This document shows positions 26,157 through 35,282 of a stretch of DNA of 64,000 nt, piece by piece. The stretch is from assembly GCA_003388555.1 (NCBI GenBank), contig QQVD01000052.1, positions 1 through 64,000 on the forward strand, read 5' to 3'. The stretch is from Acidobacteriota bacterium. GTDB lineage: Bacteria > Acidobacteriota > Thermoanaerobaculia > Multivoradales > Multivoraceae. The position numbers and the translations under genes were made by a program. Position 1 is the first letter of the stretch. Each line of letters starts with the position of its first letter. The notes under the pieces are model-generated. The model had not been told where the DNA came from and ran no database searches. It worked only from the letters and a program-made list of their open reading frames with translations.

Positions 26157-27941
26157 ATGAAGCCCGACTCTGCGATCGACTCTCCAGCCACGCCCTCACC
26201 GAGCGCTCGACGGCTCGAGGTCGTGTCCTGGGGAGCGCTCTGGGTGCTGTTGGCGGGTTGTCTCGCCGGCGCTGCGACCTTCGACCCGGCGAGCTGGCCT
26301 TCCCTCGCCGGTGACGAGGCGACCTACCTGATGGCGGCCGAGAGCCTCGCCTTCGACTTCGACCTGCGCTACGAGATCGAAGACCACGAACGCCTCCGCG
26401 AGCTGGTCGAGAGCCGTGGCGGTGGGCCGGAGAGCCTGATCGTGCAGAGCACCGACGGTGGCGCGACGCTCAGGTACAGCAAACCGCCGCACTACCCCCT
26501 GGCGGTCGCGCCCTGGGTGCGATTCGCCGGACACCGCGGCGCGGTCGTCTTCAACGCCCTGCTGCTGGTTGTCGTGCTGCTCGCGACGGCCTGGGCGCTG
26601 CGCTCCTGGATCGGCTGGCGCGCGCCGTGCTACGTCCTGGTCGCGGCCTTCGTCGGCGTCTTGCCGTTGCAGGTCCTGTGGCTGCACTCCGACCTGCTGC
26701 TGCTGGCCTGCGTGGCGCTCGCCTACGCCCCTCTGGTGCGTGCCGCCAGTGGCCGCCGGGATTCCGCCACGAGCCTCTTCGCCGACGCCACCGCCGGTGC
26801 GCTGCTCGCCGTGGTGATCACCGCCCGTCCGTTCTACCTGCCGCTCCTGCTGCCGCTGCTGCCGCTGCTGGCGCCGCCCGCCGGTGGAGGCCGGTGGCGC
26901 CTCCGCGCCCTCGCCTTGGGCCTCGGTCTCCTGTTCACCGCCCTGGCGGTGGTCGGCCTGCAGCAGGCGCTGCTGGGCAGTTGGAGCAGCTACGCAGCTC
27001 CGCGCATCACCGTCGGCAGCGCCGATCCGCTGCCCGACGCCGCCGCCTGGACGGCTCAGATCGAGGCCCGTGGCAGCAACTCCTGGACCGGCACCCAGAG
27101 CCTGCCGTTCGGGTTCGATCTGGCCGAGACGCGGTGGAACGTGCTCTACCTCTTCCTCGGCCGCCACGTCGGGCTCTTCCCGTACTTCGCGGGAGCGTTG
27201 CTGCTCGGCCTGCTGGCGATGCGCGGTGATCGGGTCGGATGGTGCCTGGCGGCGGCTTTCGTCGTCGTCGCTGCAGCCTTTCTGGTGGTGAGGCCATTCA
27301 ACTTCTGGGGTGGCGGCGGTGCTCTGGCCAATCGCTACCTGCTGCCGGCGCTGCCGGCGCTATGGTTCATGGCGCGGCGGCCGATCCACCCGGCGTGGCT
27401 GCTGGCCATCGCCGCCGTCGCGGCGCCGTTCCTCTGGCCGGCCTGGACCCAGCCGCGGTCTTTCCTGCTCACCGAGCAGGGGACCTACCGGTTCGCTTCG
27501 CCGCTGGCAGCGAGACTGCTGCCCTACGAGACGACGCAGAGCCATCTCAAGCCGTCGGGGGGGGAGGATTTCGTGCTCGCCGGCGACGGTGGTGACGGCG
27601 GTGACGATCTGTGGGCCAAGCCGCTGAGCCGCGCCGTGCGGCCGCGGCGGCAGGGCGATGCCAACTCGCCGGTGGACTCGCTCGTCATCGATCCGACGGT
27701 CGGCGTCGCCCGACTGCTGGTGGCGTCGCCGCGTCCCATCGCCGGCTTCTCGCTCGCGGCGTCGGGAGGATCGGGGCGACGCGTCAGTGTGCGCAACGGC
27801 GGCGTGAGGGCGCGGCACCGCATGTGGTGGAGCGCCGAGCGGCTGTCGCTCTACGAGCTCGATCTCGGCGCTGCGCTCGCGGAGCTCGACGATCCGTCGG
27901 CGCGGGAGTTCGAGTTGTCCTGGCGACTGGCGAGGCGCTAG
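26157..27941 (+). CDS. polytopic membrane glycosyltransferase-like protein (GT39/ArnT-like)
   Basis: 594 aa with about ten or more hydrophobic helices between residues 20 and 430. The first periplasmic loop carries AGDEATYLM, matching the Asp-Glu motif of polyprenyl-phosphate-dependent GT-C enzymes. The C-terminal 150 residues are soluble and probably periplasmic. Members transfer sugars from lipid carriers to lipid A, proteins or glycans; the acceptor is unknown. Its stop overlaps the 3' end of the convergent response-regulator gene by 4 bp. Confidence 0.8.
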   Translation: MKPDSAIDSPATPSPSARRLEVVSWGALWVLLAGCLAGAATFDPASWPSLAGDEATYLMAAESLAFDFDLRYEIEDHERLRELVESRGGGPESLIVQSTDGGATLRYSKPPHYPLAVAPWVRFAGHRGAVVFNALLLVVVLLATAWALRSWIGWRAPCYVLVAAFVGVLPLQVLWLHSDLLLLACVALAYAPLVRAASGRRDSATSLFADATAGALLAVVITARPFYLPLLLPLLPLLAPPAGGGRWRLRALALGLGLLFTALAVVGLQQALLGSWSSYAAPRITVGSADPLPDAAAWTAQIEARGSNSWTGTQSLPFGFDLAETRWNVLYLFLGRHVGLFPYFAGALLLGLLAMRGDRVGWCLAAAFVVVAAAFLVVRPFNFWGGGGALANRYLLPALPALWFMARRPIHPAWLLAIAAVAAPFLWPAWTQPRSFLLTEQGTYRFASPLAARLLPYETTQSHLKPSGGEDFVLAGDGGDGGDDLWAKPLSRAVRPRRQGDANSPVDSLVIDPTVGVARLLVASPRPIAGFSLAASGGSGRRVSVRNGGVRARHRMWWSAERLSLYELDLGAALAELDDPSAREFELSWRLARR

Positions 27942-28651
27942 CCGTCGGCGTCGAAACGGTAGCCGACGCCGCGAACGGTCTGGATGAAGCGGGGGGCCTC
28001 CGCGTTGCGCTCGAAGTGACGTCGCAGCCGGACCACGAAGTTGTCGATCGTGCGACTCGACGGGAAGGCGTCGTGTCCCCAGACCCGGTCGAGGATCTGG
28101 TCGCGCGAGACGACCTCGCCCCGAGCGCCGACGAGGAGCTGCAGGATCATCGCCTCCTTGTGCGAGAGCTCTACCTTCTCGCCGCGCCAGGTCTCGGCCC
28201 GGTAGGAGCGGAAGTCGATCCGATTGTCCCCGAAGGTCGCGCTGCCCGGTTGCCTGACCTCATCCCTGGTGCGCCGCAGGATCGCTTCGATGCGCAGCAG
28301 CAGCTCCTCCAGGTGGAAGGGCTTGGCGAGATAGTCGTCACCGCCGGCGCGCAGTCCACGCACCCGCTCCTGAGCAGCGCCGCGGGCGGTGAGGAAGAGG
28401 ATCGGAGTCGTGACGCCGCGGGCCCGCGCCGTCTCGCACACAGTGAAGCCGTCGACCTCGGGCAGCATCACGTCGAGCAGCACCAGATCGAATCGGCCGT
28501 CCTCACGCAGCTCCTCGAGGGCCTTGGCGCCATCGCGCACCAGCTCGACCCGATGTCCCTCGAGCTCGAGGTTCTCGACGATGCTCTCGGCGAGGTGATC
28601 CTCGTCTTCGACGACCAGCACGCGGGCGGGAGGACGACTGCTTTGGGACAT
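27938..28651 (-). CDS. OmpR-family response regulator
   Basis: 237 aa. The receiver domain has acidic pocket Glu15/Asp16, phospho-acceptor Asp60 (LLDVMLPEVDG) and the conserved Lys in 'DDYLAKPF'. The winged-helix DNA-binding domain ends with 'SSRTIDNFVVRLRRHF' and 'VRGVGYRF'. No kinase gene is adjacent; the simple histidine kinase at 32551 is the nearest candidate partner, separated by three genes. It is likely to act as a transcription factor for neighbouring envelope or redox genes; the targets are unknown. Confidence 0.96.
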   Translation of the reverse strand: MSQSSRPPARVLVVEDEDHLAESIVENLELEGHRVELVRDGAKALEELREDGRFDLVLLDVMLPEVDGFTVCETARARGVTTPILFLTARGAAQERVRGLRAGGDDYLAKPFHLEELLLRIEAILRRTRDEVRQPGSATFGDNRIDFRSYRAETWRGEKVELSHKEAMILQLLVGARGEVVSRDQILDRVWGHDAFPSSRTIDNFVVRLRRHFERNAEAPRFIQTVRGVGYRFDADG

Positions 28652-28806
28652 CCGTGAGAGCTCGTCGACAGGTCCTGGAGAGGTGGCTTCGCCGCAGCGC
28701 GGTCGGCAGGCGCCGCGCTGCGACGCCGTTCGGCGATGCCCTGGACCACGCCAGGCTCCGGCGCACCGACTCCTCGGCGGAGTCTACGGTGATCGGCGGG
28801 CCGGGA

Positions 28807-30276
28807 TCAGGCGACGCGGGCGCCGACCAGGTCCGCCGCCTCGCGCAGCCGCGCCTCGCTCTCGCGGTGGGCGCGCAGGAACGACTCGGGATCGGAGAGC
28901 TTCGAGAGGCCGAGCCGCATCCCCTTGCGCAGCGCGGTGAAGGTCACGGCGCCCGAGGCGAGTGCCAAGAGCAGACCTGCGTAGACGCGCATCCGCCCCT
29001 GGATCTGGTAGCGGACATCGAGGGTGTGGCGCCAGAGCCCGGCGTACTGGCGGTAGAACTCGTCGATCGGCAGTCGGGTCGGGAGCACCGTGTGGGCGAT
29101 GTCGAACAGCTCCCAGTCCTCGGTGACCACGTCGTCCTTGACGTCGTCCCACAGGTCGGTGCCCGGCAGCGGGGTCAGAACCGAGAAGCCGCTGTTGTAG
29201 GCGCCGGTGCGGTCGATCCAGCGCTTGAGCTTGTCGAAGTCCTCGCGGTCCCAGCTCGGGTCGACGATGAAGTTCGGCGTGTAGCCGACGTCGAGATCCT
29301 GCAGGATGCGGATCGCTTCGTCGTTGTTGGCCGCGGTGTTCGACTTGTTGACCGAGCTCAGCCCTGCGTCGTCGATCTTCTCGAGGCCGAGGAAGATCGT
29401 CATCGGACCGCACCGCTTCCACTGCTCGATGATCTGCGGGAACTTGCAGATGATGTCCGAGCGGGTCTGGATGGTGTAGTGCTTGACGGTGCCGGAATCG
29501 GCGAGCGCGTCGGCCAGCTCGCGGGCCCGCTTGATGTTGATCCAGAAGATGTCGTCGGTGACGAAGACGTTCGGAGCGCGCACCTGCTCGAGCTCGGCGA
29601 CCACCCGCGGCGCCGACTTCTCGCGGAAGGTCGACTCGTGGAACTTCCAGACCGAGCAGAAGTTGCACTTGAACGGACAACCGCGGGCCGTCTCGAGCAG
29701 CGCCAGCGGGCGGCGGAAGTTGATGTAGTACTCGTCGGCGTATTCGTCGACGAGATGCCTCGCGGGCATCGGCAGCTCGTCGATGTCGCGGCGGGCCGGA
29801 GCATGGCCGGTGAACCGCGGCGCGCCGTCGCCGCCGAGCATCAGGCCGGGCACCCGGCTCAGGTCGCCCTGCTGTTCGAGCGCCGCGACCAGCGGCGGCA
29901 TCACCTCCTCGCCGTCACCGATCACCACCACGTCGATCAACGGATGGTGGAACCAGCGCGGATCGCGGGAGCAGTCGTGGCCGCCGAGAACGATGGTCGC
30001 GTCGGGCAGCGCCGCGCGCACCAGCTTGGCCAGGCGCAGCATGCGGTAGCGCTCGGTGGTGAAGTTGCACTGCAGGCCCACGACCTGGGGAGCGAAACGC
30101 ACCACCTTCTCCAACCCCGCCTCCAGACCGTCGAGTCTGCAGTCGACGATCTGGCACTCGTGACCGTCCAGCTCGAGTCCTCCGGCGACGCACTCCATCC
30201 CCAGGGGCTCGACCATGGTGATCATCTCGAGGCCGATGATCCCGCCGACCGGCGCCTTAACGAACGCGACTCTCAT
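28807..30276 (-). CDS. B12-binding radical SAM protein
   Basis: 489 aa, ATG with GGAGGAGG upstream. The N-terminal cobalamin-binding-like domain (about 1-165) contains 'VLGGHDCSRDP' and 'VVVIGDGEE'. The radical SAM core has the CxxxCxxC cluster Cys200, Cys204 and Cys207 (RGCPFKCNFCSVWKF), then 'FVTDDIFWINIKRARELA'. This layout is shared with methylases such as hopanoid C-3 methylase HpnR, a possible but unproven assignment. The C-terminal region contains a hydrophobic helix (VYAGLLLALASGAVTF), suggesting membrane proximity and a lipid substrate. It follows the ATP-grasp-like gene by 55 bp on the same strand. Confidence 0.88.
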   Translation of the reverse strand: MRVAFVKAPVGGIIGLEMITMVEPLGMECVAGGLELDGHECQIVDCRLDGLEAGLEKVVRFAPQVVGLQCNFTTERYRMLRLAKLVRAALPDATIVLGGHDCSRDPRWFHHPLIDVVVIGDGEEVMPPLVAALEQQGDLSRVPGLMLGGDGAPRFTGHAPARRDIDELPMPARHLVDEYADEYYINFRRPLALLETARGCPFKCNFCSVWKFHESTFREKSAPRVVAELEQVRAPNVFVTDDIFWINIKRARELADALADSGTVKHYTIQTRSDIICKFPQIIEQWKRCGPMTIFLGLEKIDDAGLSSVNKSNTAANNDEAIRILQDLDVGYTPNFIVDPSWDREDFDKLKRWIDRTGAYNSGFSVLTPLPGTDLWDDVKDDVVTEDWELFDIAHTVLPTRLPIDEFYRQYAGLWRHTLDVRYQIQGRMRVYAGLLLALASGAVTFTALRKGMRLGLSKLSDPESFLRAHRESEARLREAADLVGARVA

Positions 30277-30331
30277 CGTGAGACCTCCTCCCGCGGGTGC
30301 GGACCGGTGCTCTGGTGTCGGTTCCGTGATA

Positions 30332-31696
30332 TCAGCGAACGCCGCGACCTCCGGCCGACGGCTCCGGTCCTGGGAAGACGGTGGCGAGGCCGCCGCCCGG
30401 TGTCCTCAGGTTGGTCGTCTGCCCACGATAGAGGCGCGCGATGAAGAACTGGACCTCTCCATCGTAAACCACCGCCCTCAGGTCGAGCTTCAGGCGGCGT
30501 TCGTCGTCGCCTCCCGGCGACCCCTCGCTGCGCCGACGCGGCCAGGCCTGGACCTCGCTAGGCTCGATCCTCTGCTGCGCCAGGTACGACGCAGCGCCTT
30601 CGCCGGTGATGCTGTCGAAGGTGCGGCGGGTGAGCTTGCGACCGTCGTAGGCGCCGCGGCTGCCGTACCCCTGCACCGGCTTGAAGAACAGCTCCTTGCG
30701 TCGTCGCCAGAGGTCGTCGGGGTCGGCCCCGGCCACGACGCTCGTCGGCGGTACCGCCGCGGCGAGCAGCCGACGGTCTGCGTCGCTGACGCCGATGGCG
30801 GCGAGCAGCTTCGCGTCGGACAGCTGCACCAGGCGCCGCTTGTCGGCCAGCGCCAGGTAGACCTCCGGGTTCGGGGTGACCACGACCAGGCGTCTCAGCC
30901 AGGCATCGCGCAGCGCTCGCTGCGGTGCTTCGGCGAGCTCGAAGTCGGTCGAGCGGTTGTAGACCAGATCGATCGGCTGACCGCGGTGGCTCAGCCCTGC
31001 CGGCGTCGACTCGAGCTGCCCGGTGTCGATGACCTCGGCGCGCACGCCGGCGCGCTCGAAGAGAGCTCGGAAGAGGAGCATCTCGGCGTACAGACCCTGC
31101 GACGGCGGGTCGGCGTCGACGATCGCGATCGAACGCGGGCGCTCGCCGTGGTGTGGGCCGCCGCCGACGGCACGCGCGATCGCCCACTCGGCGAAGAAGG
31201 AGTCGAGGAGGGCGCGCTCGAGACCTGGCGGATCGATCGTCGCGGTGGACAGCTCGGCGACCTCGTCGCAGCAGGCGAGCTGCGCGGCTGTCAGGCGCGC
31301 TGCCAGCAGCACGCCGCCGGCGTTGGTGTTGATCTCGACCAGACGGGGGCCGTCGGTCGTGAGGTGGAAATCGAATCCGAAGAGAACGCCGCGCGGGTGG
31401 CCGGGTGCGAGGAAGCCGGACGGGCAGCCCGGCAGCCGCGGCGCCACCCGCCAGATCGAGCGCACGATCTCCCGCGCCGCTTCGAGCTGGGCCGGCGGCA
31501 CGAAGACCGGGGTCGACGCGAACCAGGTCGAAGCCGCGTCGGTGAGGCGCTCGGCGAGCCGGTCACCGACGTCGCGCTGCAGCCCCTCCCTCAGCGCCGC
31601 CTCGTCGACCTCGATCCACCTGCAGCCCAGCGCGGGAGGGCAGGTCCCTTTCGTCGCCTCCGGATCGATGGGCCACTGTTGTTCGGGTCGGTTCAA
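30332..31696 (-). CDS. ATP-grasp-like protein
   Basis: 454 aa, TTG start with GGAGGAGG about ten bases upstream. An early 'GFDFHLTTDGPRLVEINTNAGG' segment supplies carboxylate and Asn metal-binding residues. A later 'ELFFKPVQGYGSRGAYDG' resembles the lysine and glycine-rich loop of ATP-grasp folds, so the order of elements looks permuted relative to glutathione synthetase. Such proteins usually ligate a carboxylate to an amine. It is divergent from the selenoperoxiredoxin gene (145 bp between starts) and upstream of the B12-radical SAM gene; a joint pathway is plausible but unproven. Confidence 0.65.
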   Translation of the reverse strand: MNRPEQQWPIDPEATKGTCPPALGCRWIEVDEAALREGLQRDVGDRLAERLTDAASTWFASTPVFVPPAQLEAAREIVRSIWRVAPRLPGCPSGFLAPGHPRGVLFGFDFHLTTDGPRLVEINTNAGGVLLAARLTAAQLACCDEVAELSTATIDPPGLERALLDSFFAEWAIARAVGGGPHHGERPRSIAIVDADPPSQGLYAEMLLFRALFERAGVRAEVIDTGQLESTPAGLSHRGQPIDLVYNRSTDFELAEAPQRALRDAWLRRLVVVTPNPEVYLALADKRRLVQLSDAKLLAAIGVSDADRRLLAAAVPPTSVVAGADPDDLWRRRKELFFKPVQGYGSRGAYDGRKLTRRTFDSITGEGAASYLAQQRIEPSEVQAWPRRRSEGSPGGDDERRLKLDLRAVVYDGEVQFFIARLYRGQTTNLRTPGGGLATVFPGPEPSAGGRGVR

Positions 31697-31841
31697 TCCC
31701 GGCTCGCCTCCTCCAGGGCAATCCTCGCATCGGCGCCGTCCGTACCATCAGGCGCGTCGAGGCTTGCTGAGCCTGCGCGGTGCGAGATGCTGCAGCGATT
31801 CTGCGATACTGCGGCTCCGCCGTCACGAGAGGAGGAAGCGA

Positions 31842-32480
31842 GTGAGGATCGAACCGAGAGCAGGCCTGGTCGCCGCGGTCCTTGCGGCATCGCTGGCCGC
31901 GACGGCTCTGCCGGCTGCGTCGGCCGAGGTCGCCGCCAGCGCCACAGAGATCCGCCCGCTGCTGATCGGAGCGCAGGCGCCCGACGTCGCGGTGCAGGCG
32001 CTCGACGGCAGCGAGGTGGAGCTGAAGGACATCCTGGCCAAGCAACGCAGCGTCCTGGTGTTCTACCGGGGAGGCTGGTGACCGTTCTGCAACACGCAGC
32101 TCGGGAAGCTGCAAGAGATCGAAGACGACCTCCGGGAGCTGGGCTGGCAGATCGTCGCCTTCGCCCCTGATCGCCCGGAGAACCTGCAACCGACGGTCGA
32201 GAAGAACGCCCTCGGATACCAGCTCTACTCGGACGCCTCGGCGGCGGCGATGAAGGGCTTCGGTATCGCCTGGCGCACGCCCGAGGAGATGCGAGAGCAG
32301 TACAAGGGCTACGGCATCGACCTGGCGAAGGCGTCGGGTGAGGAGCATGGGCTGCTGCCGGTGCCGGCGATCTTCCTCGTCGACACCGACGGCAGGGTGC
32401 TCTTCTCGTACGTCAATCCGGACTACAAGGTCCGGCTGGAGCCAGCGATCCTCCTCGCCGCGGCGCAGTCACTGAAGTAG
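31842..32480 (+). CDS. peroxiredoxin-like selenoprotein with in-frame UGA (Sec80)
   Basis: 212 aa if UGA 32079-32081 is read as selenocysteine. GTG start with AGGAGG six bases upstream. Residues 1-28 are a signal peptide ending in AASA, so it is probably periplasmic. The AhpC/TSA (thioredoxin-fold) domain follows: 'LIGAQAPDVAVQALDG', then FYRGGW-U-PFC, where U occupies the peroxidatic cysteine position (usually FYRGxWCPxC), with Cys83 giving a UxxC redox pair. The same frame then continues without a stop through 'LPVPAIFLVDTDGRVLFSY'. A hairpin fitting a bacterial SECIS follows the UGA. Conservation on both sides argues against decay. Standard gene calling would give only fragments. Expected role: reduction of peroxides by thiols. 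Confidence 0.85.
32079..32112 (+). promoter_or_regulatory. candidate bacterial SECIS element
   Basis: UGA at 32079-32081 is followed by a perfect 6-bp stem, GCAGCU (32096-32101) with AGCUGC (32107-32112), closing a five-base loop CGGGA. The loop begins 20 bases after the UGA and has G at its second position, as required by the bacterial SECIS consensus (SelB-binding hairpin just downstream of UGA, G in the first two loop bases). Read by eye; no folding energy was computed. Confidence 0.75.
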
Positions 32481-32550
32481 GGCGAACCGCCGCGGGCCGC
32501 AGCCAGCACCGGCCCCGGCGGGTGGGCGCGGCCGACGTGGATTCCTTCGC

Positions 32551-33714
32551 ATGTCGAGCCCCCCCGCCGCCCGCAACCAGATCGCGTTCCTGCTGCTGCT
32601 CCTGGTGGCGGTCGCCCAGGTCTTCTGGTGGATCTATGACCAGGGGCGGTACTCGCGCGAGCGTCAGCAGGAGCTCATCGAAGCCTACGAATCGGAGCGT
32701 CTGGCGGCGGAGCGCCTGCTGCAGAGTGGCGCCCTGGGGCCGGAGGCCTGGAACGCCGAGCTGGCGCAGCGCTTCCCGCACCTCGAGTTGATCGGCGATC
32801 GGGTGCGGGTGAGCCCGCTGGCGATCGCTGAGCTCGAGCGTGAGCGGCGCTCACACCTCAACCAGTACCGCTGGGAGGGCGCCTTCTTCCTGCTCGTGCT
32901 GGTCGCCGGCATCTGGGTGATCCGCCGCGCCCTGCTCGGCGAGCGCCAGCTGCGGCTGCGGCAGGAGAACTTCCTCGCCGCCGTTTCGCACGAGCTGAAG
33001 AGCCCGATCGCCAGCCTGCGCCTGGCCGGCGACACCATGGCCCGGCCCGAGCTCGACGAGTCGAGACGGCAGGCGCTGCTCGAGCGCAGCCAGCGTGACC
33101 TCGACCGTCTCGAGGACCTGGTGATCAAGGTGCTCGACACCTCGCGGATCGAGGCGGGCGGCGTGTCGACGGTGCCGGAGCGCCTGCGCCTGGCACCGCT
33201 GCTGCGCGGCCTCGTGGCCGAAGGTGCGCCGCCCCGCGGCGCGATGGCACGCGCCGAGCCGGAGGTCGAGGTGGACGTGGCCGAGGAGCTCGAGCTCGAG
33301 GCCGACCGCGTGGCGGTGGAGACCGTGGTGCGCAACTTGCTGAGCAACGCCCACGCCGCGGTCGCCGGCCGGGACGAACCCCGCATCGTCGTGCGGGCGC
33401 GACGTTCGGGCGCCACGCCGACGGCGGTCGAGCTCGTCGTCGAGGACAACGGCGTCGGCTTCCCGCCGCAGGAGAGCGAGCGGCTGTTCGAGAAGTTCTA
33501 CCGCGTCGGCGACGAGCTGCGCCGTCGCAGTCGCGGCACCGGGCTCGGCCTCTACCTGGTGCGGCGCTTCGTCGAGCTCGAGGGTGGCGAGGTCTCAGCC
33601 AGCTCGCCCGGAGACGGCGGCGGCGCCATCTTCCGTGTCGTCTGGCCGGGCACGGCCGCCGTGGCACGCCGGCGGCGCCGACCGCAGGCTCGGGCCGCCG
33701 GTCAGGGGGCGTGA
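32551..33714 (+). CDS. membrane sensor histidine kinase
   Basis: 387 aa. Two transmembrane helices (about 10-28 and 110-126) flank a short periplasmic sensor of about 80 residues. HisKA has phospho-acceptor His147 (VSHELKSPIASLRL); the ATPase has N-box 'VRNLLSNAHAAV', G1 'EDNGVGFP' and G2 'GTGLGLYLVRRFVELEGG'. It lies 70 bp after the selenoperoxiredoxin gene on the same strand, so the two may be co-expressed. The OmpR regulator at 27938 is the closest candidate partner. Confidence 0.95.
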   Translation: MSSPPAARNQIAFLLLLLVAVAQVFWWIYDQGRYSRERQQELIEAYESERLAAERLLQSGALGPEAWNAELAQRFPHLELIGDRVRVSPLAIAELERERRSHLNQYRWEGAFFLLVLVAGIWVIRRALLGERQLRLRQENFLAAVSHELKSPIASLRLAGDTMARPELDESRRQALLERSQRDLDRLEDLVIKVLDTSRIEAGGVSTVPERLRLAPLLRGLVAEGAPPRGAMARAEPEVEVDVAEELELEADRVAVETVVRNLLSNAHAAVAGRDEPRIVVRARRSGATPTAVELVVEDNGVGFPPQESERLFEKFYRVGDELRRRSRGTGLGLYLVRRFVELEGGEVSASSPGDGGGAIFRVVWPGTAAVARRRRRPQARAAGQGA

Positions 33715-33847
33715 ACTGGAGACCGACCCCCACCGGCGCATCCGGGACTCGGAGGGGTAGCGGTCGTCGCTGGACACGCTGGGCACGGTCGAGGCTCCTT
33801 CCGCCCTGCGGCCGTCCGCCGCCCCTGCAGGTACGCCTGCCTGGCGG

Positions 33848-35236
33848 TCAGCGCCGGGCGGCCGCTTCGGTCGTCGGCGCCGGAAGGCCGGAGCCGCGCA
33901 GAGAGTCCACGATCGCGTCGGCGAGGAGGGTGTTGCCCTCTGGGTTGAAGTGGCAGCAGTCGTCGACGTACAGGGTCTGCGCGGCGTCGGAGAAGAGGTC
34001 GGTGGCGTCGAGGAAGGCGACGCCGCGCTGCGACAGCTCGGCGCCGGCCCGGCGCAGCAGCGGATATCCGGCGAGCACACCAGGTCGGTACGCGTGGTCG
34101 GCGAGGAAGGCGGTGCGTCGCTCCGTGTCGCTCAGCGGCTTGGACCCGGGCACGTACTGGTTGGGCTGCAGCACGTGTAGGTAGGCGATCCCGAGGCCTT
34201 CGCAGAGCGAGCTCATCTGCAGCGAGGAGCGGGCCCACACGTCCACCATCGCTGCCACGGGATCGACGCCGGAGGGTAGCGGTGGCCCGAGCATCTGTCG
34301 GCTCTCGACGATCAACGAGGCGTCGCGGAGCGAGGTCTCCAGCTCGGCGAGCCGGCGCCCGTCCCTGCGGTCGAGGGAGGCCCACAGCGAGCCAGCGAAC
34401 AGGCTCTGGCCGAGCAGTGGAGCAGACCAGCGCAGGGCACGCTGTTGGCGTCGTCTCCTGACCACCAGGAGCTCACCGGTGGCGCGCAGCAGGGTGGGAT
34501 CGCGCTCGGCGACCAGGGTGCGCCAGCTGCGCGGGTAAACGGGGGAGACGCCGTGCGGCACCAGCTCGTGAGGCGGCAGCGCGACCTCGTTGAAGCCGTC
34601 GATGACGATGACCAGGTCGAGCTCGCCGCCGAGCGCCAGCAGGTAGTTGAGCGCCATCAGCTGCTGTGGCTGCTTGTAGCCGCCAGCGGCCAGCGACAAC
34701 ACCGACACGTCGCGTCCTCGGTAGGCGTCGAGGCCGGCCAGCTGGTCGGCGAAGCGCTCGCCGACGGTGTCGACGAAGATGTTGGCGACCGAGCCGCCGA
34801 ACACCCCGACGAGTAGCTTGTCGGCCGAACGACGCTGGATGAGGGGCTGCCGGTTGTCGGGGAAGCCCAGCGCGTCGCCTGCGGTCACCGCGGCCGCTTT
34901 GAAGCCCTCTCCGGCAACCGCGTCGCTTTCTCGCGCCGGCGCGCCGCTGCTGCCATCGAGGTCGTTCGATGCGTCTCCCGATGGGTGCAGGACGTAGCCG
35001 AGGTAGGGGTGCAGCACCCCTTCGTCGTGGCGGCCGCGGATCTGTCTGGCGCGGCGCGCCGCGCGCGAGTCGTCGCGCAGCTCGGGCTCGGGGCGCAGCG
35101 CAGCCCGCCGTGCCTCCAGGGTCCGCCAGCCGACCCAGCTACCCTCGGTGAGCCGCAGCGAGACGGCGCCGAGGGCTTCGACGAGGGCGACCACCGCGAG
35201 TGCCGTCGCCGTGGTGAAGAGGAGCTTCTTGAGCAC
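33848..35236 (-). CDS. membrane-anchored SGNH/GDSL-like hydrolase
   Basis: 462 aa from a GTG at 35236; another GTG at 35251 is equally possible. An N-terminal membrane anchor (LLFTTATALAVVALVEAL) precedes an SGNH fold: block I 'VGVFGGSVANIF' with the nucleophilic Ser, block III-like 'VIDGFNEV' and a C-terminal 'DDCCHFNPEGNTLLA' providing the Asp-His pair. Such anchored SGNH proteins often (de)acetylate cell-surface polysaccharides. It follows the OsmC gene by 46 bp on the same strand. The substrate is unknown. Confidence 0.75.
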   Translation of the reverse strand: MLKKLLFTTATALAVVALVEALGAVSLRLTEGSWVGWRTLEARRAALRPEPELRDDSRAARRARQIRGRHDEGVLHPYLGYVLHPSGDASNDLDGSSGAPARESDAVAGEGFKAAAVTAGDALGFPDNRQPLIQRRSADKLLVGVFGGSVANIFVDTVGERFADQLAGLDAYRGRDVSVLSLAAGGYKQPQQLMALNYLLALGGELDLVIVIDGFNEVALPPHELVPHGVSPVYPRSWRTLVAERDPTLLRATGELLVVRRRRQQRALRWSAPLLGQSLFAGSLWASLDRRDGRRLAELETSLRDASLIVESRQMLGPPLPSGVDPVAAMVDVWARSSLQMSSLCEGLGIAYLHVLQPNQYVPGSKPLSDTERRTAFLADHAYRPGVLAGYPLLRRAGAELSQRGVAFLDATDLFSDAAQTLYVDDCCHFNPEGNTLLADAIVDSLRGSGLPAPTTEAAARR

Positions 35237-35282
35237 GCCCTGAGGTCGCACGCGGCGAGGTCGAGAGTCGCCCGGCGCAGGC

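Noticed and set aside
32079-32081. TGA in the peroxiredoxin gene read as a nonsense mutation
   Set aside because: It is exactly at the peroxidatic residue, the frame is intact afterwards to a natural end, and a SECIS-like hairpin follows, which favours selenocysteine over decay.
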